Part shown: positions 34,867 to 45,399 of the stretch, piece after piece | Numbering within the stretch: the stretch's first letter is position 1 | Layout of the letters: every line of letters begins with the position of its first letter | Assembly (NCBI GenBank): GCA_946894095.1 | Contig: OX335652.1 | Location: 14,469,001-14,533,000, forward strand | DNA length: 64,000 nt | Source: Incurvaria masculella | Taxonomy: Eukaryota; Arthropoda; Insecta; Lepidoptera; Incurvariidae | Direction: 5' to 3' | The notes under the pieces: generated by a model | The model's database searches: none | Seen by the model: only the letters and a program-made list of their open reading frames with translations | Told to the model about the DNA's origin: nothing | Program-made: the position numbers and the translations under genes

Positions 34867-35446
34867 TAATTTTTTATAGTATAACATCATATGCGATCAA
34901 GATCTCATGCCAGGACCTTCCTTGCACGGCTTAATTTAACTGGAAGGAAAACTCTGACTGTTTACATTGCCGCTTCGAAAACGGTCAACAGCCCAGAACC
35001 CCGATCACGTCCAGGGTTACTTTATTAGATTTTATAATGACTACGCGTCGTCCCACTTGGCCATCGCAAAGCTAATACTGAAATCCAAGCTTAAAGTATG
35101 AATCGGGAATACAGGTCAACTCATGGTTCGGAACGTATAGAAAACTGAAGGTCCTCTTTTCTATTTACTTACTAGGTGCTAAGCCCACCCTGGTTAGTAT
35201 TATCGCATTTAATGAAATACACTCAAAAAGGCAAAAAAGATTTGCTCTCGTTGAAATCAGGTACGCTTAAATAAGGTATAATATTAATGAATAAATGAAT
35301 GAATTTTTTTATTCAGTATTATTGATACATTGTCAAATCATGCATGTTATTACAATTACTTACAATTATTATGTACTAAATATGCTATAAGTCATCATTT
35401 TAAATTTCAAATATGTAGTCAAATAAATTAATTAAATTAAAAGTAT

Positions 35447-35900
35447 TTATACAATGATGTCAAAGAGTTTCAAGTCATAAAATGACTTGGAGAGTAGCCA
35501 TTTTATCAACATTTTTTTAAAATATTTTATTTCGATGTCCTCGTCACGCAGTTTCAAGGGTAATTTATTATATATATTAATACTATTAAACATTACGCTA
35601 GCTTGAAATTTTTCTGTTTTGTGATTCCATTGTTGAATGTTCTCCTTGTTTCTTGTGTTATAATTATGGTTGAAAGTGTTATACTCTGTAGGATTCGTTT
35701 TTACATACATGACTGCTCTCAGAACATAGATATCAAACATTGTCAGTAATCCTAGTTTTTTGAATAGTGGCTCACAGTGTGTGTCCCAACCTGAGCGAGT
35801 CATTATCCTCATTACTCTTTTCTGTAGTCTGAACACTCCAATGGCCTCTCTCGATGTTCCCCAGATTCGATGCCGTATGACATAATAGAATAAAAGTAAC
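35447..35900 (-). pseudogene. LINE ORF2 remnant, C-terminal region
   Basis: In a third frame: IWGTSREAIGVFRLQKRVMR, IMTRSGWDTHCEPLFKKLGL, LTMFDIYVLRAVMYVKTN, HNYNTRNKENIQ and NSINIYNKLPLKLRD, ending DIIV and a stop at 35447-35449. The order matches the C-terminal part of CR1/Jockey-like ORF2 proteins. About 150 bp of 3' UTR follows before the tail. Confidence 0.82.
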
Positions 35901-36256
35901 CGAAATAAGCACTTTTTAGTGTGTCCAGACCACATGTTTTCGATAGTATTTTTAAGCAGTAGCAGGCTTTTGACAGCTTGTCACATACTTTTTCGATGTG
36001 TTTAACCCATCGGAGGTGGCTGTCAAGAGTGAAGCCCAAAAATACCGTCGATGTTGCGAATTGTATGAGCTCATCATTATATTTTATAAACAGCTGATCC
36101 GTAGCAGGCTCGTCCTTCTTATTTTTTATGCTAAAGTTTATGCAGTGTGTTTTAGAACTGTTTAGCATTAGAGCGTTCGCGGTAAACCATTTGCCTATTT
36201 CATTTATAATGTTGGCCATTTTTGTTATACGTTTTTCAATAGTATCATCTGTTATA
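35812..36256 (-). pseudogene. LINE reverse transcriptase remnant, middle
   Basis: In a second frame: MANIINEIGKWFTANALMLN (motif D region), SSKTHCINFS, FLGFTLDSHLRWVKHIEKVC and DKLSKACYCLKILSK. This is the thumb/connection region that follows motif C in these LINEs and parallels the plus-strand LINE (LNEL..WFYHNNLKLNKDKS; FLGVIVESNLNW). The frame is lost near 35900, where YGIE should read on into WGTSREAIGVF. Confidence 0.82.
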
Positions 36257-36257
36257 A

Positions 36258-36992
36258 TTACATTTGCATTTGCAAACTATTGTGTTTCGAAAAGTCATTA
36301 ATAAAAATTATAAAAAGTAACGGCGCTAGTATGGACCCCTGTGGGACTCCATATTCAAGTTTGAAGGGTTTTGATGCTATGCTATCGATTGCGTTTTTGT
36401 TCATGTCCACATGTCGCACGTGTACGCTGAATGTTCTGTCACTGAGATATGATCTAAACCATTTAAGTATAACTCCTCTTACTCCATGATGTTCCATTTT
36501 TTGGAGCAGGATGGAGTGACTGACAAGGTCGAATGCCTTGGAAAGGTCGACAAAGATGCCTGCTACTCGTTCCCTATTATCAAGAGCTTTTAGAATCATA
36601 TGTGTCAGGTTGTGCGTTGCGGTATTGATCGATTTTTTTGGTCTAAAGCCGTGTTGGTTCATAGTAAGTATTTCATATTTGTCTAGGAACTGCATTAACC
36701 GAAGGTCCATGGCTTTCTCAAATATTTTCGAGAATATTGGGAGGATTGAGACCGGCTGATAATTCTCTGAAAGCAGTTGGTCCCCTTTTTTGTATAAGGG
36801 TATAAGTTTTGCCGATTTTAGTTTTGACGGAAACGTACCTTTTTCGATTGATAGATTAGTTAGGAATGTAAGTGGCTTCAGAATATGTTTGTAGCTTTTC
36901 CTGAGCAGACTCACTGATAGGCCATTGATATCCTCTGTGTTTTTATTTTTTAGTGATAGAATATTTTTTTCTATTTCTTGATCCGTAAATCA
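36258..36992 (-). pseudogene. LINE reverse transcriptase remnant, N-terminal half
   Basis: Open from about 36990 (upstream of the first Met at 36914) through LIPLYKKGD, NYQPVSILPIFSKIFEKAMD, motif A FVDLSKAFD and motif B YGVPQGSILAPLLFIIFIND. It then stops at 36258-36260. Just there, the alternative frame reads FANANVIITDDT (FANA at 36265-36276). The family normally has F/YADDT followed by a few residues, so the two catalytic aspartates have been deleted or altered. SYQP/NYQPVSIL replaces the more common NYRPISLL. Confidence 0.85.
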
Positions 36993-37129
36993 TCAAGTTC
37001 CTTAAAAAGTGACAATGGTAATCAATATGCACGTAATTAGCTATCCTTCCGTACTCTTTCTACCATCGCTACATTTAAATCCCAAAATTAGAATTAACCG
37101 ATCTTTCACCCATGGGATCAGTAAGTATA

Positions 37130-37285
37130 AAATGCATTCCCGGCCGAGGTATTTTTGGGGTCTCCCAAACATGGTCCTACAAGGCCCCTGGCCGGCCGAC
37201 ATAGTTTTCGCAACCCCATTGTAAGTTTTGAAGCCTATAGGCATCATCACACACCTGGCGTGTGCCATAAATGGCGCTTAACACA
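37130..37285 (+). repeat. Dispersed CCCATGGGCTTT repeat, copy 2
   Basis: CCTGGCCGGCCGACATAGTT, TTCGCAACCCCATTGTAAGT and TTTGAAGCCTATAGGCATCA, followed by CACACCTGGCGTGTGCC: the reverse of the copy at 33850, close to the copy at 56060. Confidence 0.5.
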
Positions 37286-37699
37286 GAAATAATGGAACTT
37301 TTGGCTAGGAACAAAATCTTCTTGGTCTTAAATTGCGGCTAAATATTTGCGTTCAATAAAGTTGTCGATGCATAGGGCATCGCATGTTACCTCTGTCGAA
37401 AGCTGCATTAGACATGCCACACCATTTATGTGAATGCGTTATTAACGCTCATGACAATAGACGAAAATAAATAATGTCTCCTCCGAGGCCAAACCGGAAG
37501 CAGTCCCATTGATTTTCCGCAAATGATTCCGGGACGACGCTTTTCGATTCCGCCCGCACCATCTATTGTGTAAGTGGTGATTCCAATATTAGGGTTCCGT
37601 AAACTGACATTTTGCCTACAAAATAAAATATTTCTAGACAAGAAAGAGTTTTTATTTCAAGACCCTGTAATTTGCTTTATTTTTTGTTAGTAATAATAG
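37286..37699. other. Unassigned stretch
   Basis: No gene or repeat recognised; a 71-codon minus frame (37426-37641) has no domain. Confidence 0.35.
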
Positions 37700-38070
37700 T
37701 CTTGTAACACACCACACTGGAAATACGTGCCATGCACTGGCCTTCCTTAAATTGCACAGCAATCTTGTACTGGATGGAAAACACGGAGAGTTTTCATTGC
37801 CGCTTTGACCATTCTTCATGGATTCAGGAATTACATGAATGCATTCAGGAATTAAAATAATTGATTTACACAAATAGGCCCTAATAAATCGTATGTCTGG
37901 AAGCAGTACCAAACGATTTGATTGTTGAACTAGCTAATGATAAAATATGACAAATCCAAGTGCAGTGTGCTGCTGCCTACGGATGATCAATAAGCAACGC
38001 GATGGTACTAACCCGGGCGGGATTCATCCTACTACTTAGCACGTAAGATGAACTTTAAGTGGAGTCGACC
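37700..38070 (-). mobile_element. SINE body with a 175-bp insertion
   Basis: Minus-strand SINE body (ACACACCACACTGGAAATAC; CTGGATGGAAAACACGGAGA; TTTTCATTGCCGCTTTGACC) breaks off at 37819. It resumes at 37995 (CAACGCGATGGTACTAACCC, then GGGCGGGATTCATCC). In uninterrupted copies these two points are joined. The 5' head is not recognisable. Confidence 0.75.
37820..37994. repeat. Insertion within SINE, second copy of a dispersed motif
   Basis: The inserted DNA has a short direct repeat (ATTCAGGAATTA twice). It also has TAATGATAAAATATGACAAA and TCCAAGTGCAGTGTG, which recur at about 63453-63489. It is therefore a fragment of another dispersed family, class unknown. Confidence 0.6.
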
Positions 38071-39898
38071 TCAATGTTCAAAACTAGCCAACGAAGCCTA
38101 GACGTTGTCTAGTCAAGTTAACCCGGTATCTAAACTTGTTTCAATCGCAAGAAGAAAACAATGTTTTTTTTTTCTAAACTCAAACAAAACTGCTTCTTAA
38201 GTAGCTTAAGTAGCTTTCTTTCAGCAATTCGGTCTTACATACATTGAGTCTGCAGGATAAGGAAATAGGGCCTCCCCTTAGTTTAATCTAAGCCCTGTAT
38301 AGTATTGATTTAGGGACATTTTCTTAATTTGGCCCTTATTTCGTCCGATTTTCACCCCCTTACACTGCGAGTGTTAACCGCCTTACCCCCGTCATTTCGA
38401 TTTGGTTTCCTGAACGCACTCGCGTGACACGTGACGCCAAAAAAAATCACTCCACGCCCGATTAACTCCGGCCAATATAGTTGTTAATAAAATTGAGTGC
38501 ATTGTGTTATTGTGACTATTGTCAGTGCCATACCTAGGCTAGTAATAAGGTCTATTCCGAACGCGATTTTGGACTTAGCATGTAAGAATACTTATCATTG
38601 ATATTTAAACTCTACTGTGTGTACCATATGCTAGTTCAATTCCGATTTGATTTTACAAAGAAAAATTTTTAGTCAAATTGAACGAGTGCGAGAATTTTAT
38701 ATTAATTATTTTATTTAAGAGAATTAACAGCGGTAACATAGGTACATACGAACACATTTAAACATTATAAGACATATTATTTATGCTTATGCTACCTCCA
38801 AAAACAATTACCATTTTTTACGATTACGTACGAACAAGAAAAAGTAATCGATAATAAAGAATAACGTTAAAAATACTAACTAAAAAGTAAAACACATATA
38901 TGTCATTTCTCTTGACGTCGATATTGATGACAAATTAACAACTAAAATAAAAACTTTGCTTCACAAAATCAGAACTCTTGTCCCAAACCAAGGTTGTGGT
39001 TTGTCCTGTCTCAATCAAAATTTTATCATCTAACCCTGATCTATTATTTATTCATGGTAATCGATTTTCTTGAGAATTGTTTTACCTGGCACGCACTGTA
39101 TGTGCAAATGCGAGACAATGAGAAGGATTATTTGTGTAAGATTCAATGTATTTCAGAAATAGAAAATCGTTTAAAATCAGAATTGGTAATACAATGTAAC
39201 CCAATTCGTACAGGTCTTCAACACTGCTACGCATAACATAAAATTATAATTCTAGTCTTAACATTTGAGTATGGTTTTCCACTAATAATCTTATGCATAT
39301 CATTGTAACTTTTTTAATTAAATACCTCCGGAAAAGTCTTTTCTCGGTTCTTGTTTGCCCGCACTAATGGGACTCGCTTGTAAAATGATGAATAATGCCA
39401 CAATTTCAATATTACCAAACCACGCGTATTTATTTACAGTCCCTTGATTGCCGTTATATTGTGGTATTAAATACCACATTGTAATTTTAATACCTTACAA
39501 TTTTATACCACCAACCCTGATTCACTTCATATCTACCTACTTCAGAAAAACACTGCATCCTATTTCACATCTATCTACCTAACTTCATATATTGTACCTT
39601 TACATTTATAATGACTCCTTGCCTCCAGATTTTCCAAGCATTTAAGTAATTACCTTCATTTTTCCGTCCCTAAATTGTCAGTGTGTCTTGCGTTATTTTA
39701 AAAAACTTATTTTATCCAATAATTGACTAGCAATAGTATCTCGTGGTGATAAACATACAGAAAGAATCAAACTCATAACAATATCACGGTCAAGGTCACC
39801 TTCTTTAGTGAAAGACAGGGTCACCTTTTACTAAGTCCGTGTAGGTTGTAAGCTGTGTTTGGCATTTTATTTCACTTTTTATTAAGTTGTTGTTTTTA
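38071..39898. other. Unassigned stretch
   Basis: AT-rich spacer with no recognisable gene. A GC-richer patch at 38330-38470 is unassigned. The frame at 38994-39236 has no domain. Confidence 0.35.
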
Positions 39899-40175
39899 AA
39901 CGAGTCGGATTCGCACACGAAGGGTTCCGTACCATCGTACAAGATTTCACCCAAAAAATACTTGTTTTATATGGGGCCCCCCTTTAATATTTTTTTTTTA
40001 ATTATTTCACCCATTTTTTTTATAGCGGCAAAATAAATACACACTTTGTGAAAAATTCAGCTGCCTACCTATTACGGTTCATGAGATACAGCCCTGTGAC
40101 AGACGGACGGGAGGACGGACGGACGGACAGCGGAGGCTTAGTAATAGGGTTCCGTTTGTGTACGGAACCTTAAAA
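39899..40175 (-). mobile_element. GTCY element, slightly truncated
   Basis: Begins inside the hairpin (CGAGTCGGATTCGCACACGA) without the ACCGGCCAAGTGC tip. It runs through TTTATAGCGGCAAAATAAAT, CTATTACGGTTCATGAGATA and a GGACGGACGG run to AATAGGGTTCCG and TACGGAACCTTAAAAA. Confidence 0.78.
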
Positions 40176-40691
40176 ATATATCCTTTTGGACTTTTTTTTA
40201 TTTGAGTTGTTAGTTAACCGTTTAGTAAAACACTTACTGCTGCAGAATCATAAATTCATAGTGTTAAATATTTCTAGAATGTGTGTGTCCATACATCTCT
40301 TTTGAGCCTTTAATAAAAATAAATAAATAAAACAAAATCGATGTATACCGGCTAGAATCTATAGCACATGCACGGGTACAGTCGGAACAATTGGTACATA
40401 AAGAGTCCCGGCGGATGCGACCGCGGTTGCATTAGGGTCAATTCGTCAAGGCGACGAGACGCGTCCGACTCCGTCGGGAGCGCGCTGTCACGCGACCATT
40501 TCTCAAAAGCACTCGCGGGACGACAGCAGAACCCTTCACATTTAAGGTTTCGTAGAGCGAATTTAGGAACGAAGGTATTAAAAACGATTGAGCCATGAGT
40601 TACTCGTATTAGAACAAAAAGTCTGTTCCAAGCAGCTTATTTTAGTCTGCAAAATAATCTTCTAGTTAAGCGGAGTCAATATGTTATTTCT
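40176..40691. other. Unassigned stretch with a CpG-rich island
   Basis: 40385-40600 is GC- and CpG-richer than its surroundings (ATGCGACCGCGGTTGCATTA; GACGCGTCCGACTCCGTCGG). The 76-codon frame across it shows no domain. Possibly a conserved non-coding island. Confidence 0.3.
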
Positions 40692-40840
40692 GGTTTTCAC
40701 GAAGTGCTGATTGTGTCTAACCGACACTGAAAGGACCTTTATTACTGAAGTACTGATTATCTTGTACTGGTATTGATAGCCAGATGGTAAGAAAGGCCCC
40801 TTAGTCAAAGGTTACGTGCCGATTAAGCTAATAAGCACAT
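40692..40840 (-). repeat. Dispersed GGGCCTTT repeat, copy 3
   Basis: GGTTTTCACGAAGTGCTGAT, AAAGGACCTTTATTACTGAA, GATGGTAAGAAAGGCCCC and GATTAAGCTAATAAGCAC match the copy at 3248 in the same orientation. More diverged. Confidence 0.55.
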
Positions 40841-40990
40841 GAAATGAAATGAAATGAAAATGAAAATGAAAATATTCTTTATTGATTACAACTGTTACAT
40901 AGTATGAAAAGGCGAGCTTATTGCCAAAGGCAATTCCTAACAGCTAACCTTAATATCAGACAATATATTAAGAGGTAGCAAGAAACATTT
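40838..40990 (-). mobile_element. LINE 3' end with ATTTC tail
   Basis: On the minus strand: TAGGAATTGCCTTTGGCAAT, AAGCTCGCCTTTTCATACTA, GTTGTAATCAATAAAGAATA, then repeats of TTTTCATTTTCATTTCATTT. AATAAAG followed by a short-period tail is the usual end of a non-LTR element. No coding part is attached. Confidence 0.55.
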
Positions 40991-41607
40991 ATCTACTTAA
41001 AACGAAACACCATAATCTTTTATATTAATCTTTAATGTTTAATAACAACTTTTATTATTAAGTTAAATTATATGAATATAATTTGTTGTTGGGTTTTGGG
41101 TATTAATATCTCGGTACTTACATATTATAACAATTCAATTAATCAATTATTATCTGTTTCTATAGTCTTAAGTTATCTAATTAGAAAACATCAGATAACT
41201 TAAGACACAAAGCTAAGTACGCTTTAACTAATTGAATCAGAAAAAAAAAAGTTGGCAGACCATGTTTAATTAAGTTTTCATACTGTCCTTGATAATAATT
41301 AACCTCATATAAGATTTACTCGCAGTCTAGACTGGATCAAAGATTAGTAAAATATTCAAGTTTGAGACCTAAATACTAAGAGGACTAGTGAAATAAGCAG
41401 TAAGAAGAACGAATCTAAATTATTTATAAATTAAGGAATTAACTTAAAAAATTACTTTTCTTATTTTTCTTCGTTCTGAATCTTATCAATTAATAACCGA
41501 GGGTCCCTGGTTTCGCTCAGGTAAATGTCGATTTGGACATTCATAAGAAAATAACTCGAAATCGCAAAGACACGTGCAACGGTAACAGTGATACTATTAT
41601 TTACTGA
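40991..41607. other. Unassigned AT-rich stretch with a perfect hairpin
   Basis: Very AT-rich. At 41165-41206 a perfect 14-bp inverted repeat (GTCTTAAGTTATCT / AGATAACTTAAGAC) surrounds a 14-base loop. No gene. Confidence 0.5.
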
Positions 41608-42430
41608 CTAGCTGCGGTACCCGGCTCCGCTCGGGTTAGTGTCGGCTAAATTATCTCATGGATAAAAAGTAGCCCACATGACTGGTCCAAAATAGGGTCA
41701 AACTGGTCCAGGACAATGTATCCATGTACCAAATTTAATCAAGATCGTTCGAGCCGAAATAGCATGATGTAATGAGAAACATCCAATAATTTCCATTTAG
41801 AGCTTCGTTGACGTTTGGTGGCTATTTAAAATAAAAACATTTGCCGCCAGAACCTTTCTGCACTTTCACTGCTACATTGCCTACCTAGTAAGTAACGTGT
41901 AACGTAGGTAAGTTCATCACAGCCAGCCTCAACATCGAAAACAGTAACCCATCTCGAACCTGACTGCTCCCAGAGATGCTATACATTGACAAAATACGCA
42001 CATAAATCAGGTAAGTGGTTCGCAAGTTATAAGACTAACACTCACTACTTACCCTTCTGGTAAAGAAGCGTTATATTATGTAGCCTATAAGTTTTTAGTA
42101 GAATCAGGCTAGACGTAGATACAATCCACGTCTAAATCGAGTAATTGGTTCTCAAGGATTTTATTCTATTGGTCGCACCTCCGGCAATTTAGCGTGATGC
42201 CAAGTAGTGCTAAAGTTGCGGGAAATAACCAGCCGTACTTCCGTACAATTAGTAAAATTAAGCGCTGCCGCCGCGCAGCATGCACCCATTCCCACCCGAC
42301 ACTTAAAAATAAATACCATCCGATCCTTTTGATCCTTTATTTATAGGGTCGCTAAACTATGGAATCGACTCCATACAGATTTATTTCCCCCAAAGTCCCC
42401 CGGGGTCGTTGAAACATGGGGTGAGAGAGC
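41608..42430 (+). mobile_element. RTE-like element, copy B
   Basis: Starts CTAGCTGCGGTACCCGGCTC and is almost identical to copy C (43342) as far as AGCGCTGCCGCCGC (about 42275). It lacks the C-rich tract. It then reads GCAGCATGCACCCATTCCC, and a CCCATGGGC-family fragment (42425-42490) follows. No ORF remains. The high similarity to copy C implies recent amplification. Confidence 0.8.
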
Positions 42431-43164
42431 ACCTGGCCGGCCGGCATGGTTTTCGTATCCCCCGTGAAAGTTCGAAATGCCGCGCTTGGCTTAGTACCTA
42501 CTAATCTACCAAACAAAAATTAAGAAACCATTCAACTGAAACCGTAATATCCTAACAATACGCGTTTAAACAATCAACCTAAAAAGCCCAAACAAATGCG
42601 TGTAGCTAGGAACGGCTGTCGCTAAGTTAGCATACCGCGCGGGTTGGTAGAAAGAATACAAAGAATTTCTCCCCGATTCCCCGAATCACGGGAAATTTGA
42701 GGTATTGCGGGGAAAATGGTGGGGAATGCAAACGTTGGGAAATTTGCGGGCAATTGGTCAATCCGTGGGGAATTTAGTTTTTTGGCCTTTTTATTTACCT
42801 TTTTTTCTTTGCTCATTCGAAAAATATATCGAACAATCGAGCAATCGGGGCATCTTTGCATTTCATCTTCTCCCGAAAGTTGTTCGGACGGCCGTCGACT
42901 GCACGACCTTTTTTTTGGTCATTCGAAATTTTCGATGAAAATTTGGTTCCTATTCCGGATTTTTATGGAATTCCGGGAATCTTAAGAACGTTTTCGGGGA
43001 ATTGGAGGAGTGGTTATCGGCAACACTGGTACCGTTTCGCGCGCTCGCGCTTCGGCTCGATTCGGCAATACTCGGTCCTCGTCGGGTGGCCACCGCCGTC
43101 ACGGCCCTCGCCGCGCTATGATTTCGTTTTCGCTCCGCGCCCTCTGACTATTTTTCTTTTTGTT
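42431..43164. other. GC-shifted segment between RTE-like parts
   Basis: After the CCCATGGGC-like piece comes a G-rich segment with recurring GGGGAAATTT/GGGGAATTTAG words (42660-42780). A CpG-rich segment (43030-43145, GCGCGCTCGCGCTTCGGCTC) follows. Overlapping plus-strand frames (42705-43188) show no domain. It is flanked on the right by an RTE-type 3' end, so it may be the 5' or inner part of that element. Confidence 0.4.
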
Positions 43165-43341
43165 CGGCTCCTAAGGGTCGTTACGTGATGTTCAATAGCT
43201 TAAAGCCTTCCTTAAGAATTAGGCTATGGAATGTAAAAATATGTCTTCCAGTTCCAGAGATTAGGGCGTTCAAACAAAAAAAAAAAAACAAATAAACAAA
43301 CTCTTCAGCTTTATTATATTAGTATAGATAGTATAGATAGA
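43165..43341 (+). mobile_element. RTE-type 3' end
   Basis: GGGTCGTTACGTGATGTTCA, AGCTTAAAGCCTTCCTTAAG, CAGTTCCAGAGATTAGGGCG and TTCAAAC, followed by a CAAA-rich tail, CTCTTCAGCTTTATTATATT and AGTATAGATAG. This is a 3' end I recognise as widespread in Lepidoptera and of RTE type. It abuts copy C directly. Confidence 0.7.
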
Positions 43342-44193
43342 CTAGCTGCGGTACCCGGCTCCGCTCGGGTTAGTGTCGGCTAAATTATCTCATGGATAAA
43401 AAGTAGCCCACATGACTGGTCCAAAATAGGGTCAAACTGGTCCAGGACAATGTATCCATGTACCAAATTTAATCAAGATCGTTCGAGCCGAAATAGCATG
43501 ATTTAATGAGAAACATCCAATAATTCCCATTTAGAGCTTCGTTGACGTTTGGTGGCTATTTAATAAAAAAACATTTGCCGCGAGAACCTTTCTGCACTTT
43601 CACTGCTACATTGCTTACCTAGTAAGTAATGTGTAACGTAGGTAAGTTTTGCGTGGACTCCAACCCACAGCCAGCCTCAACATCGAAAACAGTAACCCAT
43701 CTCGAACCTGACTGCTCCCAGAGATGCTATACATTGATAAAATACGCATATTAATCAGGTAAGTGGTTCGCATGTTATAAGACTTTAAGACTCACTACTT
43801 ACCCTTCTGGTAATGAAGCGTTATATTATGTAATCTATAAGTTTTTAGCAGAATCAGGCTAGACGTAGATACAATACACATCTAAATCGAGTAATTGGTT
43901 CTCAAGGATTTTATTCTGTTGGTCGCTCCTCCGGCGATTTAGCGTGATGCCAAGTAGTCCTAAAGTTGCAGGAAATACCAAGCCGTACTTCAGTAAAAGT
44001 AAGCGCTGCCGCCGCAAAGCCGAGCCGTGCATAGCATTGCAGTTTGTATGACAGCCCCATCTTAGCGTAAGCGGAACTGAATTCTATTTAGCCAATCCTA
44101 ATTCCCGGGTAGTTAAATGTACATGTACTAAGTTTTACAAATCGCTAGTGCCTTGAAAATTCGCCAAACGGACACCAAACAGTCACGACGTCT

Positions 44194-44259
44194 GCCCTCA
44201 CGTCCCCCCCCCTCCCCCCGCCGCCGCCCCCCGCCACCGCCCCCGGCTCCTCTCCCCCT
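44194..44259 (+). repeat. C-rich tract (copy C)
   Basis: CCCCCCCCCTCCCCCCGCCG followed by further C/G-only clusters and CCCCCGGCTCCTCTCCCCC. The minus strand has several runs of three or more G in close order, so it could form G-quadruplexes. Exceptional in this AT-rich window. Confidence 0.85.
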
Positions 44260-44419
44260 AGTGTGAAGTATCGCTACCGGCATCGTTTTCGCAGGTCCGT
44301 GAAAGTTCTAAAGCCCATGGGCAAATAAATTGTAGCCTATGTGTTATTCTGATGTAGCTATATTATTGTAAAGTTTCATTAGAATCCATTCAGTAGTTTT
44401 TACGTGAAAGAGTAACAAA

Positions 44420-44462
44420 CATCCATCCATCCATCCATCCATCCATCCATCCATCCATCCAT
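44420..44462 (+). repeat. CCAT microsatellite
   Basis: About ten uninterrupted ATCC units at the 3' end of RTE-like copy C, between AGAGTAACAAAC and ATTATTACAAAC. Confidence 0.95.
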
Positions 44463-45104
44463 TATTACAAACTTTCCCCTTTATAATATTTACTAGCTGC
44501 GGTACCCGGCTCCGCTCGGGTTAGTGTCGGCTAAATTATTTCATGGATAAAGTAGCTCACATGGCTGATCCATAATAGGGTCAAACTGGTCCAGGACAAT
44601 GTATCCATCTACCAAATTTAATCAAGATCGTTCGAGATGAAATATCATGATTTAATGAGAAACATCCAATAATTCCCATTTAGAGCTTCGTTGACATTTG
44701 GTGGCTATTTTAAAAAAAAGCAATTGCCGCCAGAACCTTTCTGCACTTGCACTGCAACATTTTTTACCTAGTAAGTAAGTAACGTGTAATGTAGGGAAGT
44801 TTTGCGTGGACTCCAACCCACAGCTAGCCTCAACATCGATAGCAGTAACCCATCTCGAAACTGACAGCTCCCAGAGATCCTATACAATGATAAAATACGC
44901 ACATAAATCGGGTTATTGGTTCGCAAGTTATAAGAATTTAACACTCTCTACTCACCCTTCTGGTAATGAAGCGTTATATTAAGTAGCCTATAAGTTTTGA
45001 GTAGAATCAGGCTAGACGTAGATACCATCCGCATCTAAATCGAGTAATTGGTTCTCAAGGATTTTGCCAAGTAGTCCTAAAGTTGCGGGAAATACCAAGC
45101 TGTA

Positions 45105-45190
45105 CCCGCCCCCGCACCCGCCCCCGGCGGACCGCCCGCCCCGCCCCCGGCCCCGCTCCCGCCTCCGCCCCTCGGCCCCGCTCCCCCCGG
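45105..45190 (+). repeat. C-rich tract (copy D)
   Basis: CCCGCCCCCGCACCCGCCCC and similar for 86 bp, purely C/G apart from a few A and T. Same position in the element as the tract in copy C but with different sequence and length, so it varies independently. Open frames predicted across it are composition artefacts. Confidence 0.85.
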
Positions 45191-45359
45191 TGTGAAGTAG
45201 CGCTACCGGCATCGTTTTCGCAGCCCCGTGAAAGTTCTAAAGCCCATGGGCACAATATCTTTATAAATTGTAGCCTATGTGTTATTCTGATGTATAAGCT
45301 ATATTATTGTAAAGTTTCATTAGAATCCATTCAGTAGTTTTTACGTGAAAGAGTAACAA

Positions 45360-45399
45360 ACATCCATCCATCCATCCATCCATCCATCCATCCATCCAT
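45360..45399 (+). repeat. CCAT microsatellite
   Basis: About nine CATC units at the 3' end of RTE-like copy D, as in copy C. Confidence 0.95.

Larger units (their letters stand above)
34288..34985 (-). mobile_element. SINE split by a later insertion
   Basis: The 3' end of a SINE (GGCATGGATGGCTAATACCA, 34288-34317) is separated from its body (CATGCCAGGACCTTCCTTGC; TTAACTGGAAGGAAAACTCT; ACATTGCCGCTTCGA, about 34905-34985) by the AACCGACTTC element at 34318-34866. The 5' head is lost. Confidence 0.7.
35288..36992 (-). mobile_element. 5'-truncated LINE, minus strand
   Basis: A 1.7-kb non-LTR retrotransposon remnant of the same broad CR1/Jockey group as the one at 11415. It covers reverse transcriptase to C-terminus and ends, on its own strand, in a tail of ATTCATTCATTTATTCATTA. 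It is 5'-truncated inside the reverse transcriptase N-terminal part (readable from FTDQEIEKNI at about 36990). At least two frameshifts separate three frames, and the catalytic motif C is damaged, so it is dead. Confidence 0.88.
43342..44492 (+). mobile_element. RTE-like element, copy C
   Basis: 1.15 kb, from CTAGCTGCGGTACCCGGCTC to CTTTATAATATTTA. Order: GTCGGCTAAATTATCTCATG, TCCAGGACAATGTATCCATG, GATCGTTCGAGCCGAAATAG, GCCGCGAGAACCTTTCTGCA, a C-rich tract, a CCCATGGGC-family piece (44275-44325), GAATCCATTCAGTAGTTTTT, ACGTGAAAGAGTAACAAAC, then CCAT repeats. The last blocks are the hallmark 3' end of RTE elements and their non-autonomous partners. No ORF, so it is probably a non-autonomous RTE passenger. 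Confidence 0.82.

Noticed and set aside
43030..43145. CpG island promoter
   Set aside because: Lies within repeat-derived DNA next to an RTE tail; CpG content alone does not support a promoter.
45012..45255. Long Gly/Arg- and Pro/Ala-rich open frames
   Set aside because: They come from the C/G-only tract inside RTE-like copy D and have no domain; composition alone keeps the frames open.
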